NCBI RefSeq assembly: GCF_011326735.1
Contig: NZ_JAANCN010000004.1
Coordinates: 62,001-126,000, forward strand
Source of the DNA: Phycicoccus endophyticus
GTDB taxonomy: Bacteria > Actinomycetota > Actinomycetes > Actinomycetales > Dermatophilaceae
Length of the DNA: 64,000 nt
Reading direction: 5' to 3'
This document shows positions 55,467 to 64,000 of the stretch, in pieces (position 1 is the stretch's first letter; each line of letters starts with the position of its first letter). The translations under genes were made by a program, and so were the position numbers. The notes beneath the pieces were generated by a model. That model saw nothing but the letters and a program-made list of their open reading frames with translations. It was not told the DNA's origin and did no database searches.

Positions 55467-56561
55467 TCAGGCCAGGCGCGTCAGCCAGCCGTGGGTGTCC
55501 TCGGCCCGGCCGTACTGCAGGTCGAGCAGGGCGGCGCGCAGCGAGCGGGTGACCTCGCCCCCCTGCTCACCGGCCGTCGACGGTGCCTCGCCACCCTCCC
55601 AGCGCAGCGCCCCGACAGGGGTGACGACGGCGGCGGTCCCGCACGCGAAGACCTCGCGGATGCTCCCGTCGCGCACGCCGTCCTTCCACTCGGCGATCTC
55701 GATGCGCCGCTCCTGCGGGGTGAGACCGAGGTCCTTGGCCAGCTCGAGGATGGAGCCTCGGGTGACGCCCTCGAGGATGGTGCCGGTGAGCTCGGGGGTC
55801 ACGAGCCGGCCGTCGTCGGTGACGAAGAACAGGTTCATCCCCCCGAGCTCCTCGATGTAGGTGTGCGTCGCCGAGTCCAGGAAGACGGCCTGGTCGCAGC
55901 CGTGCTCGATGCCCTCGAGCTGTCCGGCGAGCGAGGAGGCGTAGTTCCCCCCGGTCTTGGCCGCGCCGGTCCCGCCGGCCCCGGCCCGGGCGTAGTGCTC
56001 CGAGACCCACAGGGTGACCGGCTGCAGCCCGCCGGCGAAGTAGGCGCCCGCGGGCGAGGCGATGACCGAGTAGGTCACCTCGGCCGCGGGGCGCACCCCG
56101 AGGAACGCCTCGGAGGCGTACATGAAGGGGCGCAGGTAGAGGCTGGTCTCCCCGGTGCCGGCGGCCGGGACCCACGCCTGGTCGACCTGCACGAGGGCCT
56201 CGAGCGAGGCGAGGAAGTCCTCGGTCGCGAGCTCGGGCAGCGCGAGCCGGCGCGCGCTGCGCTGCATCCGCTCGGCGTTGGCCTCCGGGCGGAAGGACCA
56301 CACCGAGCCGTCCTCGTGGCGGTAGGCCTTCAGCCCCTCGAAGACCTCCTGGGCGTAGTGCAGGACGGCGGCGCTCGGCATGAGGCTCACCGGGCCGTAG
56401 GCATGGACCCGGGCGTCGTGCCAGCCGGCGTCGCGGGTCCACGTGGCGGTGGCCATGTGGTCGGTGAAGTGCACGCCGAACCCCGGGTCGGCGAGGATCT
56501 CGGTGCGTCGCTCGTCGCTCGTGGGGTCGGGCCGGCGCTGGAGGTCGAAGGTCAGGCTCAT
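55467..56561 (-). CDS. ilvE: Branched-chain amino acid aminotransferase
   Basis: Final transamination of Ile, Leu and Val synthesis, and the first step of their degradation. The 364-aa fold-type IV PLP enzyme is of the long (bacterial/eukaryotic BCAT) class. YAQEVFEGLKAYR (about 69-81), the Schiff-base Lys in AAKTGGNYASSL, and EELGGMNLFFV are present. The ATG at 56561 is chosen. It is 113 nt downstream of the leuB stop on the same strand. Confidence 0.95.
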   Translation of the reverse strand: MSLTFDLQRRPDPTSDERRTEILADPGFGVHFTDHMATATWTRDAGWHDARVHAYGPVSLMPSAAVLHYAQEVFEGLKAYRHEDGSVWSFRPEANAERMQRSARRLALPELATEDFLASLEALVQVDQAWVPAAGTGETSLYLRPFMYASEAFLGVRPAAEVTYSVIASPAGAYFAGGLQPVTLWVSEHYARAGAGGTGAAKTGGNYASSLAGQLEGIEHGCDQAVFLDSATHTYIEELGGMNLFFVTDDGRLVTPELTGTILEGVTRGSILELAKDLGLTPQERRIEIAEWKDGVRDGSIREVFACGTAAVVTPVGALRWEGGEAPSTAGEQGGEVTRSLRAALLDLQYGRAEDTHGWLTRLA

Positions 56562-56674
56562 GGGAGGTCTCGGTCCTTTCCTCGGGAGGCGGCGACGCTG
56601 CCCGAGCAGGCTACCCGCCCGGGCTCGGACGGGTGGGGTGGGAGGAACCCACGGCCGAGCGGGGGTCGGCCGGG

Positions 56675-57748
56675 TCAGACGCGGGCGGCGATGGCGTCGC
56701 CGACGGCGCTCGTGGAGCGGGGGGAGCTCCCGCGCTCGGCGAGGTCGGCGGCCACCGCCTGCTCTACTCGCTCGGCGGCCTCGCCGAGCCCGACGTGGGC
56801 CAGCAGCATCGCCACCGACAGCACGGTCGCCGTCGGGTCGGCCGCGCCCGTTCCGGCGATGTCCGGGGCCGAGCCGTGCACCGGCTCGAACATGCTCGGG
56901 AAGCGTCGCTCGGGGTTGATGTTCCCGCTCGCCGCCAGCCCGATGCCACCGGCGATGGCGGCCGCGATGTCGGTGATGATGTCACCGAAGAGGTTGTCGG
57001 TGACGACGACGTCGAAGCGCCCGGGGTCGGTCGCGAGGAAGATCGTCGCGGCGTCGACGTGCTGGTAGGCGGTCTCGACGTCGGGGAAGTCCGCGGCGAC
57101 CTCCTCGACGGTGCGTCGCCACAGGTGGCCGGCGTGGGTGAGCACGTTGTGCTTGTGCACGAGCGTCAGGTGCCGACGGGGGCGGGCCTGGGCGCGGGCG
57201 AAGGCGTCGCGGACGACCCGCTCGACCCCGAAGCGGGTGTTGACGCTCACCTCGGTGGCGACCTCGTGCGGGGTGCCGGTGCGCAGTGCGCCACCGTTGC
57301 CGACGTACGGCCCCTCGGTGCCCTCCCGGACGACGAGGAAGTCGATGCCCTGGGGGGCGACCCGCTCGACGGCCAGCGGTGACTCCACGCCCGGGTAGAG
57401 GCGGGCCGGGCGGAGGTTGACGTAGTGCTCGAGCGCGAAGCGCAGCGGCAGCAGCACCCCGCGCTCGAGGACCCCGCTCGGGACGCTGGGGTCGCCGATC
57501 GCCCCGAGGAGGATGGCGTCGTGCGCCGAGACCTCGGCGAGGACGGACTCCGGCAGGGTCTCCCCCGTCGCGTGCCAGCGCCGCGCACCGAGGTCGTACT
57601 CGGTCGTCGTGACCTTCGGCCCGGCCGACCCGAGGGCGGCCTCGAGCACCTTGAGCCCCTCGGCGACGACCTCGGGTCCGATGCCGTCGCCGGCGATGAC
57701 GGCGAGGTCGAGCGTCGCCGGGGCGGCGCCGGCTGCGGTGTCCGTCAT
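56675..57748 (-). CDS. leuB: 3-isopropylmalate dehydrogenase
   Basis: Oxidative decarboxylation of 3-isopropylmalate (leucine) and 3-methylmalate in the citramalate route. 357 aa, actinobacterial type. [11 protein letters not shown] (about 18-28), the arginine-binding [17 protein letters not shown], and [20 protein letters not shown] are clear, and [12 protein letters not shown] binds NAD. ATG at 57748, exactly 7 nt after a TAGGGT hexamer, so probably leaderless. The in-frame GTG at 57757 lies inside that hexamer and is rejected. Confidence 0.95.
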   Translation of the reverse strand: MTDTAAGAAPATLDLAVIAGDGIGPEVVAEGLKVLEAALGSAGPKVTTTEYDLGARRWHATGETLPESVLAEVSAHDAILLGAIGDPSVPSGVLERGVLLPLRFALEHYVNLRPARLYPGVESPLAVERVAPQGIDFLVVREGTEGPYVGNGGALRTGTPHEVATEVSVNTRFGVERVVRDAFARAQARPRRHLTLVHKHNVLTHAGHLWRRTVEEVAADFPDVETAYQHVDAATIFLATDPGRFDVVVTDNLFGDIITDIAAAIAGGIGLAASGNINPERRFPSMFEPVHGSAPDIAGTGAADPTATVLSVAMLLAHVGLGEAAERVEQAVAADLAERGSSPRSTSAVGDAIAARV

Positions 57749-57755
57749 GACCCCC

Positions 57756-57761
57756 ACCCTA
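57756..57761 (-). promoter_or_regulatory. -10 hexamer of leuB
   Basis: TAGGGT in leuB sense with 7 nt to the ATG, matching the lepB arrangement exactly. A -35 is not obvious. Confidence 0.5.
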
Positions 57762-57781
57762 GAGAGCCGTTCCGGGATGCG

Positions 57782-57816
57782 GACGGCCGTCCCATCCCGT
57801 GGATGGGACGGCCGTC
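57782..57816 (-). terminator. Hairpin after the 31-codon ORF, upstream of leuB
   Basis: 14-bp perfect stem (GACGGCCGTCCCAT/ATGGGACGGCCGTC) with a 7-nt loop, 14 nt after the small ORF stop. No T-run follows. It separates that ORF from the leuB promoter. Confidence 0.7.
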
Positions 57817-57829
57817 GCTCGCGGACCGC

Positions 57830-57925
57830 TCAGTCGTCACTGTGGCCCTGGTCGCGCAGGTCCATCGACTCCTGGAGGGCCTGGCGGGCCAGGGTCGCCT
57901 CGTCGGTCGTCGTCTCGGTGTTCAT
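57830..57925 (-). CDS. Small 31-aa protein between serA and leuB
   Basis: Too short for usual gene finders. ATG at 57925, 31 residues: MNTETTTDEATLARQALQ, then ESMDLRDQGHSDD. It is acidic and probably helical from residue 8 on. A GAGAGA sequence lies 4 nt upstream as a weak ribosome site, and a strong hairpin follows the stop. I recognise no family. It lies downstream of the branched-chain leader peptide on the same strand. Confidence 0.5.
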   Translation of the reverse strand: MNTETTTDEATLARQALQESMDLRDQGHSDD

Positions 57926-58039
57926 GGTCTCTCGCATTCCGCGGCCGGTGGCCGCGTCCGGGGATGGCTCGGCGCTCGAGCCGGCAGCTGCCGGCGAGCG
58001 GTCAGCGACGTCGCGGGGTCTCCGCGGCGAGGGTGCTGA
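57926..58039 (-). promoter_or_regulatory. Structured leader after the VVLLI peptide
   Basis: In the sense strand GTCAGC pairs with GCTGAC around an inner CGCGG/CCGCG stem (58001-58040 region), then a CCGGCAGCTGCCGG palindrome, then GCGGCC-ACC-GGCCGC just before the small ORF. There is no T-run, so termination or ribosome-site masking are both possible. Confidence 0.45.
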
Positions 58040-58090
58040 CTACCGGACCTCGCCGCGGCCGGGAATGAGGAGTACCACGCGCCGCGTCAT
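58040..58090 (-). CDS. Branched-chain-rich leader peptide
   Basis: 16-residue frame MTRRVVLLIPGRGEVR, ending TAG. It holds Val-Val-Leu-Leu-Ile in a row (GTG GTA CTC CTC ATT). A TACTAT -10 hexamer lies 10 nt upstream, so the peptide is at the very 5' end of the transcript. Followed by stable hairpins. This is the layout of an amino-acid attenuator; its target would be the small ORF and/or leuB. Confidence 0.6.
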   Translation of the reverse strand: MTRRVVLLIPGRGEVR

Positions 58091-58100
58091 GCCAGCGACG

Positions 58101-58106
58101 ATAGTA
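58101..58106 (-). promoter_or_regulatory. -10 hexamer of the leader transcript
   Basis: TACTAT in the sense strand, preceded by an unusually A-rich GGAAAGATGG. A -35 is not convincing. A start near 58094 would leave a 4-nt leader before the peptide ATG. Confidence 0.45.
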
Positions 58107-58187
58107 GGACGTCCATCTTTCCGCGAGCGGCTTCCCAGGATGCGGACCGCCGACGGGCGGCCGAGTGCGCCGCAGGGGCGCCGGGCC

Positions 58188-59774
58188 TCAGCCGAGCTCG
58201 ACGGTGCGTACCGTGTCGGCCCCGATCTCGGCCCCGATCGCCGCGACGACCTCGTCCGGGATGGGGCTGTCGACGGTGAGCGCGACGAGCGCCGAGCCGG
58301 TGTCGTCGTTGCGCGAGACCTGCATCGCGGCGATGTTCACGTCGGCGTCCCCGAGCAGCCGACCCAGGGCACCGATGACGCCGGGGCGGTCGACGTAGGA
58401 GAAGAAGGCCATGTTGCTGCTCAGCGGGACCTCGAGGTCGTAGCCGTTGACGCCGATGACCTTCTGGACCATCTTCGGCCCGGTCAGGGTGCCCGAGACC
58501 GACACGCTGCTGCCGTCGGCGAGCGTGCCGTGCAGGGTCGTGACGTTGCGGAACTCCTCGGAGGTGGCGTCGGTGACCAGGCGCGACTCGCACCCGCGCT
58601 CGGCGGCGAGCAGCGGCGCGTTGACGTAGGTGACCGGGTCCTCGGTGACGTCGGTGAAGAGCCCCTTGAGCGCCGACAGCTCCCAGACCGAGACGTCGTG
58701 GGCGGTGATCTCGCCACGCACCTCGACGTCGAGCTGCACCGGCACCGAGCCGGCGATGGCCGTGAAGATCCGGCCGAGCTTCTCGACGAGGTCGATCCCG
58801 GGCCGGACCTCCTCGGCGACCGCACCACCGGAGACGTTGACGGCGTCGGGGACGAGGTCGCCCCCGAGGGCGAGCCGCACCGAGCGGGCGACGGCCACCC
58901 CCGCCTTCTCCTGGGCCTCGTCGGTCGAGGCACCGAGGTGGGGCGTGACGACGACGGACTCGTGCTCGAACAGCGGGCTGTCCGTGCACGGCTCGGTCGC
59001 GAAGACGTCCAGGCCGGCACCGGCCACCCGGCCGTCGGCGATCGCCTCGGCGAGCGCCTCCTCGTCGAGGACGCCGCCGCGGGCGGCGTTGACGATGCGC
59101 ACCGTGGGCTTGACCTTGGCCAGGGCCTCCTTGCCGATGAGGCCGAGGGTCTCGGGCGTCTTCGGCAGGTGGATGGTGATGAAGTCGGACTCGGCGAGCA
59201 GCTCGTCGAGGGTGACCAGCCGGGCGCCGAGCTGACCGGCGCGCTGGACGGAGACGTACGGGTCGTAGGCGAGGATCTCGACCCCGAAGCCCTTGAGTCG
59301 CTCGGCGACGAGCTGGCCGATCCGGCCGAAGCCGACGATGCCGATCTTCTTCTCCAGCAGCTCGACGCCGCCGTACTTGCTGCGCTTCCAGGCCCCGGCC
59401 TTCAGGGCCGCGTTCGCCGGGGCGATGTTGCGGGCCGCGGCGAGGAGCAGGCCGACGGCGAGCTCGGCGGCGGAGGTGATGTTCGAGGTCGGGGCGTTGA
59501 CGACCATGACGCCGGCCTTGGTCGCGGCGTCGACGTCGACGTTGTCCAGGCCGACACCGGCGCGGGCGATGACCTTGAGGCTCTTCGCGGCGGCGATCGC
59601 CTCGGGGTCCATCTTCGTCGCCGAGCGGATGAGCACGGCATCGACGTCGGCGAGCGCCGGCAGCAGCTGGGAGCGGTCCGCGCCGTCGGTGTGGCGCACC
59701 TCGAAGTCGGGGCCGAGGGCATCGATGGTCGCGGGCGAGAGCTCCTCGGCGATGAGGACGACGGGCTTGGTCAC
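58188..59774 (-). CDS. serA: D-3-phosphoglycerate dehydrogenase
   Basis: First step of serine synthesis from glycolysis. The 528-aa length is that of type I (long) PGDH as in Mycobacterium: catalytic/NAD domains (IVGFGRIGQLVAERL; ARGGVLDEEAL; PHLGASTDEAQ with active-site His), an intervening domain (about 315-450) and a C-terminal ACT domain (DRPGVIGALGRLLGDADVNIA) that senses serine. GTG start at 59774. It is placed between ilvC and leuB on the same strand, as in many actinobacteria. Confidence 0.96.
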   Translation of the reverse strand: MTKPVVLIAEELSPATIDALGPDFEVRHTDGADRSQLLPALADVDAVLIRSATKMDPEAIAAAKSLKVIARAGVGLDNVDVDAATKAGVMVVNAPTSNITSAAELAVGLLLAAARNIAPANAALKAGAWKRSKYGGVELLEKKIGIVGFGRIGQLVAERLKGFGVEILAYDPYVSVQRAGQLGARLVTLDELLAESDFITIHLPKTPETLGLIGKEALAKVKPTVRIVNAARGGVLDEEALAEAIADGRVAGAGLDVFATEPCTDSPLFEHESVVVTPHLGASTDEAQEKAGVAVARSVRLALGGDLVPDAVNVSGGAVAEEVRPGIDLVEKLGRIFTAIAGSVPVQLDVEVRGEITAHDVSVWELSALKGLFTDVTEDPVTYVNAPLLAAERGCESRLVTDATSEEFRNVTTLHGTLADGSSVSVSGTLTGPKMVQKVIGVNGYDLEVPLSSNMAFFSYVDRPGVIGALGRLLGDADVNIAAMQVSRNDDTGSALVALTVDSPIPDEVVAAIGAEIGADTVRTVELG

Positions 59775-59878
59775 GTGCGGGGTCCCTCTTCCGTGCGGTG
59801 TGATGGCCGGCGACGGCCACGCGGCAGGCCGGGGTGCCGCGGCACTCCATGGTAGGCGCCGCACGCCGGGGGCCCGGC

Positions 59879-59899
59879 GGCGCCCGCCATGTGGGCGCC
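59879..59899 (-). terminator. Hairpin after the DedA-like gene
   Basis: GGCGCCC/GGGCGCC with a 7-nt loop, 12 nt beyond the stop at 59911 and before serA. No T-run. Confidence 0.4.
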
Positions 59900-59910
59900 C
59901 GGGCCGGCCC

Positions 59911-60411
59911 TCACCTCTCCCGTGGGGGCCGACCCGGCCCGCCGGCGCCCTCGGCCTCGACGCGGCGGCGCACCCGGCGCCCCACGAGCACCGCGGCCGA
60001 GAGGAGCGCGGCGGCGAGCAGCAGCCACCACCACGGCAGCCGCCCGAGGGCGGCGTCGACGACCGCGAGCCCCACGGTCGTGTAGAGGAGCGCCCAGAGC
60101 AGCGCACCGGCGGCCACGGCGGGCGCGAACCGTCGCAGGGGCATCCGCAACGCCCCCGAGGAGGCGTTGATCGCCGTCTGCAGGCCCACCGTGAGGAAGC
60201 CCAGGGTCACCGCCGGCGGGCCCACCCGGCGCACGAAACGCTCGGCACGGGCCACGCCCGGGCGCTCGAGGTGACGCGCCCAGCGGGTACGGGCCCCTCC
60301 GGCGCGCACGCCGCGACCGAGCCAGTACGTGGCGGTGCCGCGCGCGAGCGCGCCCAGCCAGAACGCGAGCAGGACGACCCAGAACGGCCAGCCGTCGACG
60401 AGGTCCTCCAC
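59911..60411 (-). CDS. DedA/VTT-type small membrane protein
   Basis: 166-aa protein with about four hydrophobic segments. The pattern WLGALARGTATYWLGRGVR, GPPAVTLGFLTVGLQTAINASSG, and RRFAPAVAAGALLWALLYT matches the DedA/SNARE-associated group, though short and missing the usual first helices. The role may be in lipid flipping or envelope homeostasis, as for the family; specific function unknown. GTG start; between ilvC and serA. Confidence 0.7.
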   Translation of the reverse strand: MEDLVDGWPFWVVLLAFWLGALARGTATYWLGRGVRAGGARTRWARHLERPGVARAERFVRRVGPPAVTLGFLTVGLQTAINASSGALRMPLRRFAPAVAAGALLWALLYTTVGLAVVDAALGRLPWWWLLLAAALLSAAVLVGRRVRRRVEAEGAGGPGRPPRER

Positions 60412-60432
60412 CCGCCCAGCCTAGGAGTGACC

Positions 60433-60459
60433 GGGCACCCGTGCCCCCACCCGGTGGGG
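60433..60459 (-). terminator. Hairpins after ilvC
   Basis: Two adjacent stems, GGGCAC/GTGCCC and CCCCACC/GGTGGGG, share a few bases and could be alternative folds. Located 9 nt after the ilvC stop; no T-run. Confidence 0.45.
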
Positions 60460-60467
60460 CGGTGGGG

Positions 60468-61559
<1,092 letters not shown>

Positions 61560-62072
61560 TCAGGCGCTGCGCAGCGCCCGGTCGGTGATCGAGCGGGGGC
61601 CACGGCCGACCGCGACGACGCCGGACTGGACGAGCTCGCGCACGCCGAACGGCTCGAGGACCTCGAGCAGGGCGGCGAGCTTCTCCGAGGTCCCGGTGGC
61701 CTCGATGGTCAGCGACTCGGTCGCGACGTCGACGACGTTGGCGCGGAAGACCTGGACGAACTCGAGGACCTGGCTGCGGGTGGCAGCGTCGGCCCGGACC
61801 TTGATGAGCATGACCTGGCGCGCGACGGCCGAGCCGGGCTCGAGCTCGACGACCTTGAGCACCTCGACGAGCTTGTTCAGCTGCTTGGTCACCTGCTCCA
61901 GGGGCAGGTCCTCGACGTCGACGACCACGGTCATCCGGGAGACCTCGGCGTGCTCGGTCTCCCCGACCGCGAGGCTGTCGATGTTGAACCCGCGCCGGGA
62001 GAACAGCGCCGCGATGCGGGCCAGGACGCCCGGCTTGTTCTCGACGAGGACGGACAGGGTGTGCTTGCTCAT
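61560..62072 (-). CDS. ilvN: Acetolactate synthase small (regulatory) subunit
   Basis: 170-aa regulatory subunit that confers valine feedback on IlvB. N-terminal ACT domain: TLSVLVENKPGVLARIAALFSR then GFNIDSLAVG, and a C-terminal domain ending SITDRALRSA. The ATG at 62072 is 8 nt after the ilvB stop. Confidence 0.97.
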   Translation of the reverse strand: MSKHTLSVLVENKPGVLARIAALFSRRGFNIDSLAVGETEHAEVSRMTVVVDVEDLPLEQVTKQLNKLVEVLKVVELEPGSAVARQVMLIKVRADAATRSQVLEFVQVFRANVVDVATESLTIEATGTSEKLAALLEVLEPFGVRELVQSGVVAVGRGPRSITDRALRSA

Positions 62073-62080
62073 CGTGGTCC

Positions 62081-63961
62081 TCACCCTCGGTCGTGGTTGG
62101 CGTCGGTCGGCTGGGGTATCGCCTCGGAGTCCTCGCGGTCCCACCGCGGGGCGGTGTCGCGCGCGACCTGGATCAGGTCGTTGCTCACCCCGGCAGCGAC
62201 CATCGGCCAGACCATGGCGTCGCGCTCGACGACGAAGTCGACCACGACCGGCCGGTCGGTGACCTCCATCGCCGCCCGGATCGTCGCGTCGACGTCCTCG
62301 GGTCGCTCGCAGCGCAGCCCGACGCACCCGTAGGCCTCGGCGAGCTTGACGAAGTCCGGCACCCGCGAGCCGACGGACGTGTGCAGGTCGGTGTTGGAGT
62401 AGCGCTCGTTGTAGAAGAGGGTCTGCCACTGCCGGACCATGCCGAGGCTGCTGTTGTTGATGACCGCGACCTTGATCGGGATGTTGTTGATGACGCAGGT
62501 CGCCAGCTCCTGGTTGGTCATCTGGAAGCAGCCGTCGCCGTCGACGGCCCACACGGTGCGGTCCGGCTCGCCGGCTTGGGCGCCCATCGCGGCCGGCACG
62601 GCGTACCCCATCGTGCCGAGGCCGCCGGAGTTGAGCCACGCGTTGGGCCGCTCGTACCGGACGAACTGGGCCGCCCACATCTGGTGCTGCCCGACGCCGG
62701 CGACGTACACGGCCTCCGGGCCGGCGATCTCCCCGAGCCGCTCGATGACGTACTGCGGTGCGAGGGAGCCGTCCTCGGGCGGGGCGTACCCGACGGGGAA
62801 GGTCTCCTTCCACCCGGTCACCCGGGCCCGCCACGCGGAGTAGTCCCCGCCTCCGGAGGCGTCCATGTCGGCCTCGACGGCCTCGGCGAGGTCGGCGATG
62901 ACCGCCTTGCAGTCGCCGACGATGGGCACCTGGGCGATCCGGTTCTTGCCGATCTCGGCCGGGTCGATGTCGGCGTGGATGACCTTGGCCTGGGTCGCGA
63001 AGGTCGACAGCTGGCCGGTGACCCGGTCGTCGAAGCGGGCGCCGAGGGCGATGACCAGGTCGGAGCGCTGCAGGGCGGTGACCGCGGCAACCGATCCGTG
63101 CATCCCGGGCATGCCCAGGTGCAGGGGGTGGCTGTCGGGCAGGGCGCCGCGGGCCATGAGGGTCGTGACGACCGGGATCTGGGTCAGCTCGACGAACCGT
63201 CGCAGCTCCTCGCTGGCCCGCGCGCGCACGACGCCGCCGCCGACGTAGAGGACGGGCCGGCGGGCGGCGGCGACGAGCCGGGCCGCCTCGCGGATCTGCT
63301 TGCCGTGCGGCCGGGTCACCGGGTGGTAGCCGGGCAGGGCGATCTTCGGGGGCCAGGAGAACGTCGTGCGGGCCTGCAGGGCGTCCTTGGAGATGTCGAC
63401 GAGGACCGGGCCCGGCCGTCCGGTGGAGGCGATGTGGAAGGCCTCGGCGATGACCCGGGGGATGTCGGCGGGGTCGGTCACCAGGTAGTTGTGCTTGGTG
63501 ATCGGCATCGTGATGCCGCGGATGTCGGCCTCCTGGAAGGCGTCGGTCCCGATCGAGGACGAGGCGACCTGGCCGGTGATGGCGACGATCGGCACGGAGT
63601 CCATGTGCGCGTCGGCCAGCGGGGTGACCAGGTTGGTGGCGCCCGGGCCCGAGGTGGCCATGCACACGCCGACCCGGCCGGTCGCGGCGGCGTAGCCCTC
63701 GGCGGCGTGCCCGGCGCCCTGCTCGTGCCGGACGAGGATGTGACGGACGGAGACCGAGTCGAGCAGCGGGTCGTAGGCGGGCAGGATCGCGCCCCCGGGG
63801 ATGCCGAAGACGGTGTCGACCTCCATCGCCTCGAGGGAGAGGACGAGGCTCTGGGCACCGGTCACCTCGACCGGCGCCTTGGCCCGCGCCTGCTGGGCCA
63901 CCTGGGCCGGGCTCGGGGCCGGGTGGAGGGCGGTCGGCGTCGCCGCTCGGGTCTCGCTCAC
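62081..63961 (-). CDS. ilvB: Acetolactate synthase large (catalytic) subunit
   Basis: TPP/FAD enzyme forming acetolactate or acetohydroxybutyrate. 626 aa. [16 protein letters not shown], catalytic Glu 80 in [22 protein letters not shown], and the TPP motif [15 protein letters not shown] with NN about 25 residues on. An N-terminal extension of about 30 residues precedes the catalytic fold. The GTG at 63961 leaves only 39 nt upstream in the window, so any leader peptide for ilvBNC lies outside. Confidence 0.97.
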   Translation of the reverse strand: MSETRAATPTALHPAPSPAQVAQQARAKAPVEVTGAQSLVLSLEAMEVDTVFGIPGGAILPAYDPLLDSVSVRHILVRHEQGAGHAAEGYAAATGRVGVCMATSGPGATNLVTPLADAHMDSVPIVAITGQVASSSIGTDAFQEADIRGITMPITKHNYLVTDPADIPRVIAEAFHIASTGRPGPVLVDISKDALQARTTFSWPPKIALPGYHPVTRPHGKQIREAARLVAAARRPVLYVGGGVVRARASEELRRFVELTQIPVVTTLMARGALPDSHPLHLGMPGMHGSVAAVTALQRSDLVIALGARFDDRVTGQLSTFATQAKVIHADIDPAEIGKNRIAQVPIVGDCKAVIADLAEAVEADMDASGGGDYSAWRARVTGWKETFPVGYAPPEDGSLAPQYVIERLGEIAGPEAVYVAGVGQHQMWAAQFVRYERPNAWLNSGGLGTMGYAVPAAMGAQAGEPDRTVWAVDGDGCFQMTNQELATCVINNIPIKVAVINNSSLGMVRQWQTLFYNERYSNTDLHTSVGSRVPDFVKLAEAYGCVGLRCERPEDVDATIRAAMEVTDRPVVVDFVVERDAMVWPMVAAGVSNDLIQVARDTAPRWDREDSEAIPQPTDANHDRG

Positions 63962-64000
63962 GATGGGGTCACCGCTTTCTGCTCGTTGGGCCGGCCGGGG

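Noticed and set aside
63962-64000. ilvB leader peptide
   Set aside because: Only 39 nt upstream of ilvB are in the window and they hold no leader frame; it may exist beyond the edge.

Overview
The window is very GC-rich DNA with dense, often overlapping genes and many GTG starts. It carries actinobacterial hallmarks: a coenzyme F420 gene (cofC), a DUF3515 lipoprotein next to ddl, an HU protein with a long Lys/Ala tail, an NdgR/LtbR-type IclR regulator opposite leuCD, an LpqY-SugABC-like ABC importer, and a single GltX beside tRNA-Glu and tRNA-Gln. I infer an Actinomycetota chromosome, probably Micrococcales and perhaps Intrasporangiaceae; the family is a guess. Nothing indicates a plasmid, phage, insertion sequence or CRISPR array.

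Layout. 1-2.2 kb: amt-glnB-glnD nitrogen-sensing operon (glnD cut by the window edge). 2.6-3.2 kb: an atypical secreted six-cysteine protein. 3.3-24 kb: housekeeping block with ftsY, an M13 peptidase, lepB, smc, chorismate mutase, mutM, rnc, rpmF, a degenerate OafA-like membrane protein, coaD, a hemerythrin, rsmD, recG, a FakA-like kinase, rpmB and thiL. 24-30 kb: Lrp-like RAM domain, DUF3515, ddl, a PLP enzyme, gpsA, plsC, cofC and HU. 30.9-33.8 kb: leuCD with a divergent IclR regulator. 34-39.4 kb: small genes, a MerR/DUF4188 pair, tRNA-Glu(CUC), tRNA-Gln(CUG), a HAD phosphatase, gltX and an FAH-family hydrolase. 39.4-44 kb: a trehalose-type ABC importer preceded by a 140-nt palindrome. 44-48.6 kb: an MHS transporter, cimA with an Ile-rich attenuator, and a hypothetical gene. 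48.6-55.4 kb: a five-gene operon plus a divergent permease that together look like a complete gamma-glutamyl route for ethanolamine or a related amino alcohol. 55.5-64 kb: ilvE, leuB, serA and ilvBNC, with a branched-chain-rich leader peptide between serA and leuB.

How it fits together. Three themes recur. First, nitrogen: Amt, PII and GlnD sense ammonium, and the 48.6-55.4 kb cluster would release glutamate and glycine from an amine. Second, branched-chain amino acids: cimA, leuBCD, ilvBNC and ilvE cover most of the citramalate/isoleucine, leucine and valine routes, with an IclR regulator and two apparent translation-coupled leaders. Third, information and envelope housekeeping. The strongest new observations are the amino-alcohol cluster, the cimA attenuator, the leuB-side leader with an adjacent 31-codon ORF, a small dispersed repeat family, and a membrane acyltransferase that has lost the recognisable catalytic residues of its SGNH domain and the EEQ motif of its acyltransferase domain.
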